A stretch of DNA of 64,000 bases, from the NCBI GenBank assembly GCA_036971475.1, contig JBAIZL010000005.1:246767823-246831822 (forward strand). The letters run 5' to 3'. The stretch's first letter is position 1, and each line of letters opens with the position of its first letter. Below are positions 9,978 through 24,090 of this stretch, piece by piece. Under the pieces are notes generated by a model. That model was not told the DNA's origin. It saw only the letters and a program-made list of their open reading frames with translations, and ran no database searches. The DNA is from Prosapia bicincta. Its lineage: Eukaryota; Arthropoda; Insecta; Hemiptera; Cercopidae. The position numbers were made by a program, and so were the translations under genes.

Positions 9978-12857
9978 TTATTGCGCCTTTGCAAAAGTAC
10001 GAGTAAGTCGCGTAGAACCTTCATGGTAGCTGCAGCATCATGCAGAAGGTCTAAATTGGTTTCGGTTCGGTCAGGTGAGCAAAAGAATAGCGTTTTTAGA
10101 ACCTTTCGTTCAGTTTAATTTGTGATTTCGTGCGTAATAAAATGTTCAAGGTGCAAAGAAGTGAAACAGTTTTTTTAAAGTTTCCAGTTAAGGCGGAGAT
10201 ATCTTGGAGCTACATTTTTCTTGTTAAATCACATTTACTTAGCATACTTAGAGTTTACTTGGCCTACTGCATTCAAAAGACAAATCACCAATGTATCATG
10301 ATTTAAGTTCCCTTCCATAAATGTGATCATATTTTAGTGTTTTACCGTAGTGCTTTGTAGATAAACAGAGAGAATAAAATGAAGTATTAGATGTTCTGTG
10401 ATAAAGCCCCATAACAGAATGGTAAACACAAAAAGAACAATATGTGATTTGAGTGCTTGCAGTTAACATCTTATCTGACATATTCAAGACATATTCTGGC
10501 AATACAAATTATAAATATAATAAATTATTTCTAAAACAAATTTATTAATTTAAATTCGGTCACCCAAGTCATATACTATGAAACTTATATAAACATAAAT
10601 GGAAAAGATTATTTTATTTTAATAGAATAAATTTATTTAACCCTATGAGGTTTGAAATATTGTTACGTTTTTCACAAACTATAGTCACTTCTTAAAATAA
10701 ATACATGAAATTATAATCCGACAATTCTGAACGTGGTCTCTAAAAGCGTAGTTTAACGATTCGTAACAAATGCAAAACGAACCTTGAATTTCGATAAGGG
10801 TTAGAGTACTGACACTGCGTTTACTGAACAACTACTATTGATAAAAAAATGTTTTGATAGCCTACAGTACAAAAACAATTTTAAAACTTTCTTTGATTAC
10901 CTTATTTTCTAAATACCATTCAGCTTGTTAAGAACGAAACGTGTAAAAGCACAGAGTCGTCAAACATAAAGTTTGTACGTAAAAACCAAGGTCTGAAAGT
11001 GTGGATAAGATCTAAATAGGTTTTTTGGTTTTTATATTTGCTTTTTTGATATTTGCTTTTTGTTTATTGCGACGCAAATAATTATCGTGACAATGCCTTA
11101 TTTATCAAAATGACGAGTTGTACTTGAGGATTGGGTGCAGCTCTTCTGGGCGAAATCAGTTATTCACAGCGGGTATGTTGATTCATCGGAGAAAATTTTA
11201 TAAACACCATTTTACGTCATTTCAACTCCTAAAACTACATCATATGAAAGAAACGAATAATTAAATGTTTTATTATATGAGAACTTTAAATACTTATGAG
11301 TTGTCAACGAATATTCTCTTTAAGTTGAATACAGGATGGAATTAATTAAGTAATTGTATATTAAAGATATATATTGTGCATATGAAAAAAATGGTAATAA
11401 AGAATTAAGCATGAAAGATATAAAAATCCTAAACAATATTTTTATGTTTTTAAGAACCATAATTCTGAAAAAATGTTAAGAGTAGGATACTTCTTAAAAG
11501 TTTCCTTAAAAAAATACAATCCCCTGTAACTACTTTCGCATGGGTAGGTCATTTCTAGCCCTCTTGAGCTCTCTTAGTAAGTTTTATCCCTAAAATATTT
11601 GTCCTCATTAGCCAAGTTCAAGCGACGTTTTAATAATAAATAAATAAATGTAGCTAAACAATAATAAATATTTAAGTTATTGTTACTTTTATAAAGGATT
11701 GTATTTTGTCTTTTAAGGACATTTTGTACACCCATGTCTACTGAAAGCTATGTAGTTACAGACCATTTCCCAAGAATACGTTTTGCATTGTCTTCTGATA
11801 GTTTGGAATTTGCAATGTTAATCTTTGAAATTATTACAAAATTTGTTAAAAAAAAGACCAGTTTAGGAATTACTTTCTCGACAACTATTCGATATTATGC
11901 ATCCTAATGTTTACAACGTTTACACATAACACAGTAAAAGAAGAAGTCTAACATACGCAAACGGTTTCCAAAAAAGGATACTTCTTCATTAACTAATAAT
12001 CAGAAAACTACGACAATAATTGTTTTCAGGAACAAGAAGAATCGCACTTGTGACTAGTATAACTTGTGAAAGCTTTGAAATGTCCAACCCTCTTTATAAC
12101 CTAACCTAAAGTACGAAGAATTTCTGAGGTGACTATTCCCTTAAACTTTAGAAACAAACTCTTTAATTTAAACAACAATTATTTAAACTCTTTAAGTTAT
12201 TGAAATGACCACTTCTGTAAGCGCGGAGAACAAATCATGCGACTTATTCATTGCTTTTGCGTCACGGTATATCTGCATACCTTACTGCATATCATTTCAT
12301 GTAACAGCTAATTTTTTTGTTACAGGTTGCATTGTATATTAGAGCCACTTCACATCTAGATTAATAATAGTTTAATAGTTTTTATAAATTAATTTATTTA
12401 TATCAAACTATTTTCATTTTGATAAATCTTAATACAAATATTTCAATATAACGATATTAAAACGTTATGTATTTTTTTAAAAAAAAGATTTTTGAACAGA
12501 AAAAATTTGTTATACTTTTTTAAACAAGCGATTTTAAATGTTTTAACAAAATTTATATTAATTAAACATCTAAAAAGGGTTTTTTGTTACCCACATTATT
12601 TTATTACTAAGTACAATAAATATTAGTTTTTATTACACAAATTCCTTAGGATAAAAATATGAATAATGTAAATACAAATAAAGATATGAAAAATGAAGAA
12701 ATTCGTGTTTTCGGTGATTTTGGTTAAAACCTTGCGAAACTATTAGTTCTATTTTGTTATCACTGTCGGGTCTCACACGAGTGCCAGAAATAAATGGATT
12801 TTATATAATAAACCTTTTACATTTACAAAGGTAATATCCAATCAATTGACTTTAGAC
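9978..12857. other. AT-rich stretch, nothing identified
   Basis: No convincing coding frame, repeat array or RNA gene is visible in these 2.9 kb. Short open frames of under 70 codons are at chance level. Confidence 0.5.
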
Positions 12858-13080
12858 TTACTGAAGACTTTGATAGAAACCAGGATTGTATCACTGCAAA
12901 CAGAATGTACAGCTGCTTTGTTACACGAAGCACACCTTCGTGAGGCTATTGTAAGTTAGTGCAAGGGAAGATAAATGAATCTATCAGGAGAGAGACTATC
13001 AAGAGTCCTTTAATATCAGTCAGGACTACAAGAGGAGGCTCTGTGGAAGACTGCAACAGGTGGTTTCCGTCTAAATAAAG
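12858..13080 (+). repeat. Duplicated block 1, left copy
   Basis: This segment aligns in the same orientation with 54874-55112, sharing landmarks such as AAACCAGGATTGTAT, CTATTGTAAGTT, GGAAGATAAATGAA and AAGAGTCCT. I judge identity by eye at about 70-75% with small indels. No shared open frame is evident. It belongs to a larger old duplication together with 14830-15640. Confidence 0.75.
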
Positions 13081-13554
13081 AATTCCTTCTGACCGATAAT
13101 GGTTAATATATCTAATAAGTTTTGTCTTTTACCATGTTATTTATTTACGCTTAGCATTCGTTTTCTAAGGATATAAATAATAAATTGTTTTCTGTTAATC
13201 ACTTCTCACCTTTCTCTTCTGTCTCTCACTCTTCTTCTCCCTCTCTCTCCCATTAAATTCTCTTATTATATCTAAATATACTCCCAGACTTTCTTTAGCA
13301 TTATAACGTGGGATAAAGAACGGCATGATTGGATTTAGACCTCTATTGTGCTAAAAAACATTCATATTAAAAGCTCTTAGATATAAATTTTATTAAAATT
13401 TAAATGTTTTGTTTTCATAGAATTTGACTTTTAACAACAAAATAAAACACCAAATATTTATTGTTTTATAATTAATTAACTAGCATTAAGCGCCATATAT
13501 GTCTGATTTCAACTGTAAAATCTTTATATTACCTAAATTTATTTAACTCAGTTG

Positions 13555-13557
<3 letters not shown>

Positions 13558-13613
<56 letters not shown>

Positions 13614-13630
13614 TATATATATATATATAA

Positions 13631-13679
<49 letters not shown>

Positions 13680-13682
13680 TAC

Positions 13683-13735
<53 letters not shown>

Positions 13736-13774
13736 TATATATATATATATATACATATAAATATATATATATAC

Positions 13775-13846
<72 letters not shown>

Positions 13847-13878
13847 TATATATATATTACAATAATATATATATATAT
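13558..13878. repeat. Degenerate (AT)n microsatellite
   Basis: About 320 bp of AT repeats broken by ACAC, ATAC and AAAT interruptions. The Tyr-Ile frames on both strands are artefacts. The flanks 13081-13557 and 13879-14829 are AT-rich with no gene seen; a pyrimidine-rich CT stretch lies at about 13205-13250. Confidence 0.95.
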
Positions 13879-14829
13879 GTTTAATTTAATTTAAGTTACT
13901 TTAAATTCTTGTATATACTTGCTGACCCTAATTATCATAAACACCTATTTACAGTGGTTTATCAGCAGAGCGTTTTCCACTTTATTAGTGCATTGTTGTA
14001 CTAAAGTCTTGTAGACTCTACACGAAATATTTTCAGTTTTTGTCATAATGTAAAGTTATTAAAGTAAGTTAGGAAAATGTTTTAATCTTTTCAAAATATA
14101 TTATAATTTTTAATTATATTTAAGAAATATAATTTACAATTTTAATGTCGTTTTACTCACTTTTAATTATTACGATATTTTAATAGTAATAACTATCCTT
14201 GAGTCACAAACAAAAATCCATTTTTTTTAAATTACTTGATATATATATTTTTTTTAGGCGGGTATTATTGATTTTACGTATATGTTTTGCATTTTAACTA
14301 AGCCTAATAAACTTATGACAAACGATATCAAAATATTTCCAGTTAAATATATTACGAATTAATTTCAAAACCTTACTATTTGGATTTTTACGTACCTACA
14401 CGTTGTAGTAATTAACTAATTGGAAGAGTTTAATGTAAAGGCAAATGTTACAATTTCGAGTGACGTTAAAATCACTCCATAGCGTGTACTCCTAATAAAG
14501 AAAACATGATGTTTAAAGTTGTTTGATGTCATTGTGACAGTGTGACATGCAAACACAGTCACAAAACTATTTTTATATACAATCACATGAACTACATATA
14601 TTTTTAAAAAACATTTACATAGGCCACACGCAACTGAAAAAAAAATAGTATTTAGGGTCTTGATTTTTTCTTACATTTTTTTACTGTAACATACTTTTTA
14701 TTGAAGGTAAATAATGAAGACGCTAAGTTTATTTTCAAGAGATAATATTTCCGACTCCAATTATCTTGACAATTTCTTCTTGTGAAAATTATCGTTTTCT
14801 TTACGTTTTGATATGATATATGTAAGGAA

Positions 14830-15640
14830 AATACATGATAATAAAATGGAAATATTATTCCAAATTCAAATCGCTAAAATGTCAAGATCTGTGAATCCCT
14901 TAATAAAATGCCCCGACACGTATTTCATCTGAGAGACCGTGTTTGAGTATTTGCTGGAAGGGAAATTAAATTTTATTACATTCATTAAACAATGCACAGT
15001 TTAAGAGACAAGCAATATGTACCTAAAGCTCACTAATTATAAAAAAAAAATGTATTGCTTATCAATACTAGTTTATTTATATTCAGCGTAATCTATGACT
15101 TATATAATTGTTGTTTCTACTGCTTTTCAAGAAATTTAATTATTCTTTGTTTATAAGTTGAAACCATTACTTATAGAAATTCATACAAAATGTAACTTAA
15201 TGTTTCTATTATTTAAACTAATATATTCAAAATGATACTTCATGGTAATTAGAAAATAATTAAATAAAATTGTTTATTTTTCTGGCAATACATATTTAAT
15301 CGTACCAAATATCCTTTCCTATTAATTTCTCACCCTATTATACACCCTATAAGATATTGATTTACTTGTCTCCTGTGTTTTTTTTTTATTTAACAAGTGG
15401 TTAGAAACGAATGTTTATACTTTTTGAAACAAAAAAAATTATTCATCAAAATACCCTACATGTGACATGAACTGTATAATAAAGTTGTATGACGTAACTG
15501 CGCTGCTTTATTTTGTTCAACGTACCATCATTACTAATTAATAAACGCAAATTCCAGTCACAGATAAAAGCGTGTCTGTTGAGAAAAGGAAGTAGCGTCA
15601 AAGTGAAATAGTACTTAGATTTATTATGTAACAGAAAATT
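14830..15640 (+). repeat. Duplicated block 2, left copy
   Basis: It aligns colinearly with 57540-58400. Landmarks include CACGTATTTCAT, TATTTGCTG, CATTAAACAATGCA matched by CATTAAAGCAATGCA, TTCATGGTAATTA, and GATTTATTATGTA. The copies are diverged and carry indels. No conserved frame is apparent, so this is a non-coding duplication or a pair of old copies of one long repeat. Confidence 0.75.
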
Positions 15641-16046
15641 TAATTTTAAACTTGTTCAACTTTTGATAAGTTTTAACTTTTTACCACTATAATTTTAGCT
15701 TAACCTAGTTAATGACATAATACAATTCAACCTCTGTACTGGAAGTTGTCCACTTAAGTAAAATTATATATTCTCTAGTCTGTAAAATTATTTTCCGTTG
15801 AATTATTAAAATTATATTTCCTGCAAATTAATTATGGCAAAATTTCCCAGATGCACGTAATATTGGTTGTTATAACATGTCCCTTAAAATTTTAGTACTT
15901 TTTACCAAATAAATTTCCATATTGAAAAATATTTTAGTTTTTGTTCAACGTGAAACCTATTGTAGCAACAATTATCTTTATATTATTACTTAAGCTGCAC
16001 ATTGCCACACTTTGCAGTAAAATTCCCCTTTCATTTAGTTAGACTA

Positions 16047-16117
<71 letters not shown>
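16047..16117. repeat. (TG)n/(TA)n microsatellite
   Basis: A short TG run passes into about 60 bp of TA repeats. The following 16118-17370 shows no gene. A 93-codon minus-strand frame at 17033-17314 has no ATG start at its listed end and no recognised similarity. Confidence 0.95.
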
Positions 16118-16121
<4 letters not shown>

Positions 16122-17370
16122 TCTTTTTTGCAGTATAATAGGTTAATTAGGCATTGGTAATAGTTTTTTCTACCTTTTCTATTTCACAGAAAGCCGGTCT
16201 TCGTGAAGTGTCTAAAATCTTTTACCTGAAAGTCTTTCCAAAATACTCGCATAAATGCTGTTTATGATGAACATTATCAAATATGCAGATAATCGAAGAC
16301 CATAAACTACTTGAAAAACAGCGGCCAAAAAATTACCTCTCAATGATTAAATCTGCAAATTCATCGGTTATTTCTGGAACGTAATAGAGTGGAGTATCTG
16401 TTTCTAAAATGCGGATAAAAATCGATTTTTCTTAATTAGTCTTATCGTAAAATCAGTTAGTGCTTGATATGAACAATTAGTTGGTTGTCATTTTTGTATG
16501 CCTCCGCGCTGCCTGTTAGGACAGGCATCGAAAAATTTGATATTTTACATAGAGTTTATTCCAAGGTGAAGTGTACACAATTTTCAAAGATCAAACAACA
16601 TATTAGAAAATTTATAGTAAATTGAGTATGGATATTTTTGAAGAGTTTATGTACAATGTATCCTGATCATTTTTTATAAATTTAATAATTAGTAGTACAG
16701 ACGTTTTAATCGTGTTATAAGTCATGGGTTTCGTTATACTTCCTAACGGATTTTGGTCAATTTCTTAGTATTATATTGTAAACGAATGACTCTTCTTGTC
16801 TTTTCAATAAATATTAGTTCCGAGTTTGTCTAATTTTGTGAGAAGTCATTTAAAATTTCTATATGAGATTACTATACGTGATTACTCTTTCACGAACTAT
16901 ATCGACATTTTTCAATAAATGTGTGATTCACTGTTAATAGAAACAGATGATTTAACCATGGTTATTGATTTTACAGCCAGGACGAGATACGACTTCTGGG
17001 GCTTCAATTATACATTTTGTTAATTAATAGATCTAAATAGCCTCATTATTATTAGAACATTCCCTTATTTTTCTGGTTTTGTCAATATGCTTATATTCGT
17101 CGTTCCGCCATACAAATAGCAATAGGCTATAAGGTCTGTAGAATTGCGTATCTGTCATTACCCACACAAGTACCTCTACTGAAGTGTAAGGCTTGAATAA
17201 ACGGGTTTTCTCTTTAAAAAGCTCCTTTGATCTTTTGATGCCTTGGAAGAAAACTTGTAAAAAAACTATCATCGTTAAAATAGCCCCCATCCAAAGTCTT
17301 CTCGATAACCTCAAAATGACAGCACGAAACTTTCTTTACGGTATTATTGGGTTATAAAAAGCTCTTAAAA

Positions 17371-18733
17371 CTTCTAACGTACTTCTCGTACGCCTATTTT
17401 ACACCACTTACATCTAACCTACGCCACGAATTCCTAATGTAATCCATGTAGGCCTACTCCTTATGCACACCACGTATTCCTGACGTATTCCACGTAATTC
17501 TAACGTTCTTCTCTTGCGTCTAACGTACTCCACGTAATACTAATGTAATCCATGTAGGCCTACTCCTTATGCACACCACGTATTCCTGACGTATTCCACG
17601 TAATCCTAACGTTCTCCTCGTGCGTCTAACGTACTCCACGTATTCCTAATGTAATCCATGTAGGCCTACTCCTTATGCACACCACGTATTCCTGAGGTAT
17701 TCCACTTAATCCTAACGTTCCCCTCGTGCGTCTAACATACTCCACGTATTCCTAATGTAATCCATGTAGGCCTACTCCTTATGCACACCACGTATTCCTG
17801 ACGTATTCCACGTAATCCTAACGTTCTCCTCTTGCGTCTAACGTACTCCACGTAATACTAATGTAATCCATGTAGGCCTACTCCTTATGCACACCACGTA
17901 TTCCTGAGGTATTCCACGTAATCCTAACGTTCTCCTCTTGCGTCTAACGTACTCCACGTAATACTAATGTAATCCATGTAGGCCTACTCCTTATGCACAC
18001 CACGTATTCCTGACGTATTCCACGTAATCCTAACGTTCTCCTCTTGCGTCTAACGTACTCCACGTAATACTAATGTAATCCATGTAGGCCTACTCCTTAT
18101 GCACACCACGTATTCCTGACGTATTCCACGTAATCCTAACGTTCTCCTCTTGCGTCTAACGTACTCCACGTAATACTAATGTAATCCATGTAGGCCTACT
18201 CCTTATGCACACCACGTATTCCTGACGTATTCCTCGTAATCCTAACGTTCTCCTCTTGCGTCTAACGTACTCCACGTAATACTAATGTAATCCATGTAGG
18301 CCTACTCCTTATGCACACCACGTATTCCTGACGTATTCCACGTAATCCTAACGTTCTCCTCTTGCGTCTAACGTACTCCACGTAATCCTAATGTAATCCA
18401 TGTAGGCCTACTCCTTATGCACACTACGTATTCCTGAGGTATTCCACGTGATCCTAACGTTTTCCTCGTGCGTCTAACGTACTTAACGTAATCCTAATGT
18501 AATCCATGTAGGCCTACTCCTTATGCACACCACGTATTCCTGACGTATTCCACGTAATCCTAACGTTCTCCTCTTGCGTCTAACGTACTCCACGTATTCC
18601 TAATGTAATCTATGTAGGCCTACTCCTTATGCACACCACGTATTCCTGACGTATTCCACGTAATCCTAACGTTCTCCTCTTGCGTCTAACGTACTCCACG
18701 TATTCCTAATGTAATCCATGTAGGCCTACTCCT
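17371..18733. repeat. 106-bp minisatellite, about 12.7 copies
   Basis: The marker TGTAGGCCTACTCC recurs 13 times, with its GGCC at 17451, 17557, 17663 and so on to 18723, always exactly 106 bp apart. Each unit carries repeated ACGT cores (CACGTATT, GACGTATT, CACGTAAT, AACGTTCT, AACGTACT) spaced 10-20 bp, so it seems built from a shorter ancestral repeat. Copies differ by a few substitutions; the first 80 bp are degenerate. 106 is not a multiple of three, so it is not a coding repeat. Confidence 0.95.
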
Positions 18734-21700
18734 GTAGGCTGAGTGGTAAAATTGTACCTGGAATTTTCGTGTAATCGTTCATAAAAACAATCAAACATTT
18801 TACATTTTGTGCTTTGATTTGGCATTATATTTCTAATTGTTCACTCATATACTTATATAAGTATACTTTCCTAAGCAAAAGTAGTGTTATTATGTTGTTT
18901 CGGGGGATTTGAGTCATTTTCAAGTTAATAAGGGACTTTGAAGTTATACTCGGTTGAAGGAAATAAAAGGGTATCCCAATGGAAAAAAATGAACATTTTC
19001 ATTTATGAAAATATACTTGCCTAAAAGTCGCACTTAGTTTGATGTTGTTTGTGGTTGGCGATTTTATGGTTCAATCAGACCTGGAAATTTATTTATCTTG
19101 AAACTTGCGCCCTTTTTTGAGAGGTAATTTCAGACCTAACTTTGGCCATTGGGTTTCTAACAGTATCATCGATCTACAAAAACAAATATCATTCTCATTC
19201 CATTCCTCTTTATTAACTACTAACTAAAGTAATTTTTATCTAACATACAGAATCTTGGCCCTTTTACTCAACTTCATACAAATATAGTTAAATTTACAAC
19301 TAGTTTCGGATGGAAAAAAATGGTTTTGAAATATTTATATTGCTACAAATAATGATGTTAGGTATTTTAATTAAATGTCAAATTGCATTTCACATTTCAA
19401 AATCGCAGTAAAAAATGTACTCATTCTCCAAATCTGGAATACTTATGCAAAAACAATTGAAATGTTTCTTTTTGAAAACATTCTACTTTTAAAAGGTGTA
19501 GTGATATTTTAGCGACAGCAAACAGATACCTCTGTCGTGATGTGAAGTAGAATGGAATACATTTAATATCAGACCTAAACCATTGAATATCAAATCTACT
19601 CCCCTGCACATCCCGACTAAGGGACAAATCAAATTATAAAGTGTCAGCCTCGCAACCAGACAACATGTCCTGTGCAAGCATTTTTAATGATGTTTCTAAA
19701 GTGAAATATTTTTATAGTGATGTCATAAAAAAAGGTGTTTATTAAAAAGTAAATTAAAGACAGACAGTTTTCATAATAATTATTAGTAGGAATTCTATGG
19801 GAATCGAACGTACCATAATATGTCACAATCGCGGAAAGCTAAAATAAGGCTTAACCTTATCCCCTGGGTTTCAAATAGTATCGAATGTAGAACAAAGCAA
19901 AAAAAATAATACGTATCCTGGTGTTCATTATTAGGTCCTGGTTAAGCTATTTTTTGTTTAAATACAAACTGAAGGAAGAACCTTTACACAAATTCACAAA
20001 AAATACTGTAAGACTTACAACACGCATCAGATAAATGGAATGTATTAAAAATGTTCATACTGTTACAAAAATCAGCAATTTCATGACATATTTTATCTGT
20101 ATAAATTATTTAAATAGCATACAATTTAATAACGCTTTCAGTAGTTAAAAAGGCTCAACAAGATATATCTATAATTTCTCCAGTGCTTTTCTCATTAATT
20201 CCTAAAACTTAAAACTGTAATACTTGAATTTATCACAGTTAATTTTTTATATTTATCACAAATTCTCTGTGTTAATTCTGAGACCTAACTCATTAAAATG
20301 AATTTTTTTAAAGTGACCTTGAACAATATGTTTATGTTATGGCTGAATTTGGGTAAGATATTAGAATTGCAAATTTGTTTTATATCTTCAAAAAAATATA
20401 TATATTGGATAATTCAAACAATGTTTCCACCTACTCCCACATTTTCTGTACCCCTTCAACTCTTTTACCTCAGCTCCTTTCACATTCTCACTTTGTGTTT
20501 CGATCGCTTTTAGTTTGAGACCTGTGTAAATGTGGTAATTCGCTCTGAGAGATTAAGCAGCTGTGCACAGCACTTTGTAAACTGATAAACTGTTCTCTAA
20601 AAGTAGTCATGCGGTATAACGTTCCTGATAAAGAGTTGCCTAGCACAAATAAATGTGGTCATATTACTGCTTCTATTCACTAACAAAGTTATGCGTAGAA
20701 TGGATTGCTGGAGGGACAGCAAAGCTCGTGCTAAAACATTGAGCAGGATATCTGCATCAAAGTTTGGACAACAAAAACCCTCCCTCCCTGGGGGTTAGGC
20801 AGCTCGATGTACATCGTAATTGTTGGCAGAGCTCTGTCCCGAAACATTATGCATGCTTTTATTATATCATAGAACTCTCCCTAAAACAAACCTTTTTGAA
20901 AACTTTAAAACTAAAGCATGTTCAGAATTGTTTCTGGCGTCATTAGGAGGTAATATTGACACTAGGACACTACTAAAGTTGCATTAAGTTCGCACTAGTA
21001 AATAAATTCTATTTCATAATATTTTTAAACAGAAACCTACTTTTTTATACTGTCTTGTTATGTGAAAAGTGCTGCTATCTCTGGAATATTTCTGAATTAT
21101 TTAAACATGTTTTCGTGTAAATTAATTTGTGGTTTGGTAGAGTGAAAAACACCTGTCAGCGTGAAACCCATTGTTTTTATATGGAGTTACCATATGTTTG
21201 TGCCTAACTACAAGGATTAATTATAATAATAAAACTAACCTAGCTGATGCTCATGCCAAAGAAATAAAAAAATATTGGATGTTTTTATTAATGTTTACAA
21301 ATTGTAAATAAAATGTTATTTATAAAAAAATAAAATTTGGTTGGAATTATTTTTTAGATACATAAATTCGTCCGAAAATGATATAAAGTGTCAAATTTTG
21401 GATGAAAATACTAAATTTTGAAAATGAGAAAAACCTATCTGAAACCAGATTAAACAATAAAAAATTGTTGTTGTTATAGATGTTTGATGAGAGAAATGTC
21501 TTTTATAATATACAAACGTACCAAAAGTATACTTTTATATTCATTACAGACACAATTTTTTTTATTAGACATAATTCTTTCTCATAAGAATAAAGAAAAA
21601 TATCTAAATATATAACAAACAATTGAAACATAATAATAACAGTCTTTCAGAGAAAGATTAAACATTTTAAAGTGAATTACAAAATTAATGCTTTTAACTA

Positions 21701-22130
21701 AAATTAAACGGGAATAATAGGGAAAAGGAGTCCCAATTAATTGGATTGGAAAGAGTCAGATAATTATCTGCTCGTAAATATTTATTTTAACTTTTACTTT
21801 ACCTCAGATAATTAATTAAATTAATAAATAGTTCCATGAAATTAAACGTAACGGGAACACTCGTCACACCAATTCATCTATTTCACAAAGTAAATGTTTT
21901 CTTTAAAATATATATGCAAGTATATAATTGTATCATAAAAAAGTACTATTACTAGAAGCCCTTTATTGAAAGGATATTGAGAAATTAATTTCATCTCAAT
22001 TTATATACATACATATACAGTAGAGCTTTGTTTGAATTCCAAGAATCAATTAAATTAAATTTTACTCTAGCTCTCTATTAGCCCCAGATTGCCCTGGGAT
22101 CAAAGTTCATTTCATTAAACCTGAAATCTA
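18734..22130. other. AT-rich stretch, nothing identified
   Basis: No gene or array is recognisable. Open frames here are under 75 codons. A less AT-rich patch at about 20690-20940 is unidentified. Confidence 0.5.
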
Positions 22131-22139
22131 CACTGACCT

Positions 22140-22223
22140 CATTGTATTAATCTATCTCTCTCTCACTCTCGCACTCACTAACTCCCCTAAACAAACACAC
22201 ACACATACACACACACACACGCA

Positions 22224-22309
<86 letters not shown>

Positions 22310-22380
22310 ACACTCACACACACCCACACCCACACACACACACACACAATCACATACATACACTCACAATCATACACAAG

Positions 22381-22424
<44 letters not shown>

Positions 22425-22425
22425 T
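22140..22425. repeat. (CT)/(CA)n/(AT)n compound microsatellite
   Basis: A CT-rich lead, long CA runs with TC and CC interruptions, and a terminal AT run up to the hairpin at 22427. Confidence 0.95.
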
Positions 22426-22426
22426 G

Positions 22427-22468
22427 TTTAAAACAACATAAACATAAAACAACCTATGTTGTTTTAAA
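22427..22468. repeat. 14-bp perfect hairpin between AT tracts
   Basis: TTTAAAACAACATA (22427-22440) pairs perfectly with TATGTTGTTTTAAA (22455-22468) across a 14-base loop. An (AT)n tract lies on each side (to 22425, and 22492-22559). A nearly identical half-copy in the opposite orientation occurs at 54151-54180, also beside an (AT)n tract, so this is a dispersed foldback sequence. Confidence 0.8.
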
Positions 22469-22485
22469 TTATTAAACAAGAAAAC

Positions 22486-22491
<6 letters not shown>

Positions 22492-22559
<68 letters not shown>
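22492..22559. repeat. (AT)n microsatellite
   Basis: A nearly pure AT run of about 68 bp. Confidence 0.95.
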
Positions 22560-22560
<1 letters not shown>

Positions 22561-22911
22561 TTAATTTGAATAAGTGTATATATGAGAAATAGGTGTGGGT
22601 TTTTCAACAGATCAAACAATAATAATGAATTAAGAATAACCCTTCCTATAAATATATAATCAACCTAAATGTACATCATACACAAACACACCCACACACA
22701 CTCAATCATACACAAACACACACACACACAATCACATACATACACTCACAATCAAACACACACAAACAGACTCACACACACAAACACACACACACACACA
22801 TATAATTTGAAAAAATCGTATGTGTGAGATATAGGTGTGGGTTTTTCAACAGATAAAACAATAATAATGAATAGTCCTTGCTATAAATATTTAAACAACC
22901 TAGATGTGACA
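22561..22911. repeat. Direct duplication of about 112 bp around a (CA)n tract
   Basis: Segments 22561-22675 and 22801-22911 share GGTGTGGGTTTTTCAACAGA followed by AAACAATAATAATGAA and further matches at a 242-bp offset. The intervening 22680-22800 is (CA)n with interruptions. The microsatellite and flank appear to have been duplicated together. Confidence 0.85.
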
Positions 22912-23934
22912 GTTAGCATAATCAGAAGGTTACAAACATCAACACAGGCTATTGTGTTTTAATCATTATCATTACGTTACTGTGCTCTCCATAGATTTGA
23001 GATCAAACAATATGTAATTGTAAATGTGTAGGCAATTTCGCATATAAGGGTACATTTTAATACTCTATTTTTTAAAATAATTTCTTTTAAAACTCGCATA
23101 ATCGTAGAGCCTATCTCTAAATGGTAGTGTTATTTCGCGTCAATAGATCAAGCTTCTGTAGGCAGTATCATAGGTACAATAAAGTTTATCTTTTATCTTA
23201 CAGAAACATCTAACAATTTCTTGGAACGTCAAACAGTGCAGCCCAAAGCATTTAGTCCTGCCTTAGTTCGAACAATTGTCTATGATCTAAGCCCCTTGGA
23301 TATCCATCTTCTAATCACCTAGTTTGTTTTTAGTTTAGGAAAAAGCTACCACTTTGTAAGACACTTTTAAGGCGTTTTACAATGCCAGAGTTTGTATCTT
23401 AAATGCTATTATATTATTGAGTCTAGCTTTCCTGAGCGTATTTAATTTTAACGTTGTTTAAATATATATTTCAAAATATTCGTTTTTAAAATTTTATTTT
23501 TATTTTATTTTATAATGATTAAGATTCCCTCCAAAATACACATGGGCGTTATTTTTTAAATAGTATGCTTTTGTAACTAAGGTTAATGTACTTATTGAAG
23601 ACTAACAGAGTGATCGCAATTCGTAGAGCGCTAATTGTATTGACTTAATTTATATTTGTATTTAGGTTGAATTTAATTAATTGAAATTGAATCTCAAAAA
23701 ATATATCAAACTATAAGCTTACCGATTATTTTCTTCAAAATCCAAGAGAACGAAAAGGTCCTTGTAACATAACTTTTGTAAAGTATAACTAACTGTAAAA
23801 GAAGAAAAGCAACAAACATTTACTACCACCTGTTGAATAAGGTTTTAAACTGACTTTTACATGTTATGACAAAAACCTTTACAATCAGATGATTTAGCCA
23901 AGCATAAATAGGAATATAGTTAATTGAGTGTTGA

Positions 23935-24037
23935 AGGAATTTTCGAGGTCAGTGGGGAATGTCTTTGCAAAATTTCAGCTCAATGGGTCCAGTAGTAATT
24001 AAGTGATTGAGTAACACATACATACATACACTCATAC

Positions 24038-24090
<53 letters not shown>

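Noticed and set aside
13543..13884. Tyr-Ile frames on both strands
   Set aside because: They are translations of an (AT)n tract.
17033..17314. 93-codon minus-strand frame with a hydrophobic stretch
   Set aside because: It starts at TTG rather than ATG, matches no family I know, and has no supporting context.
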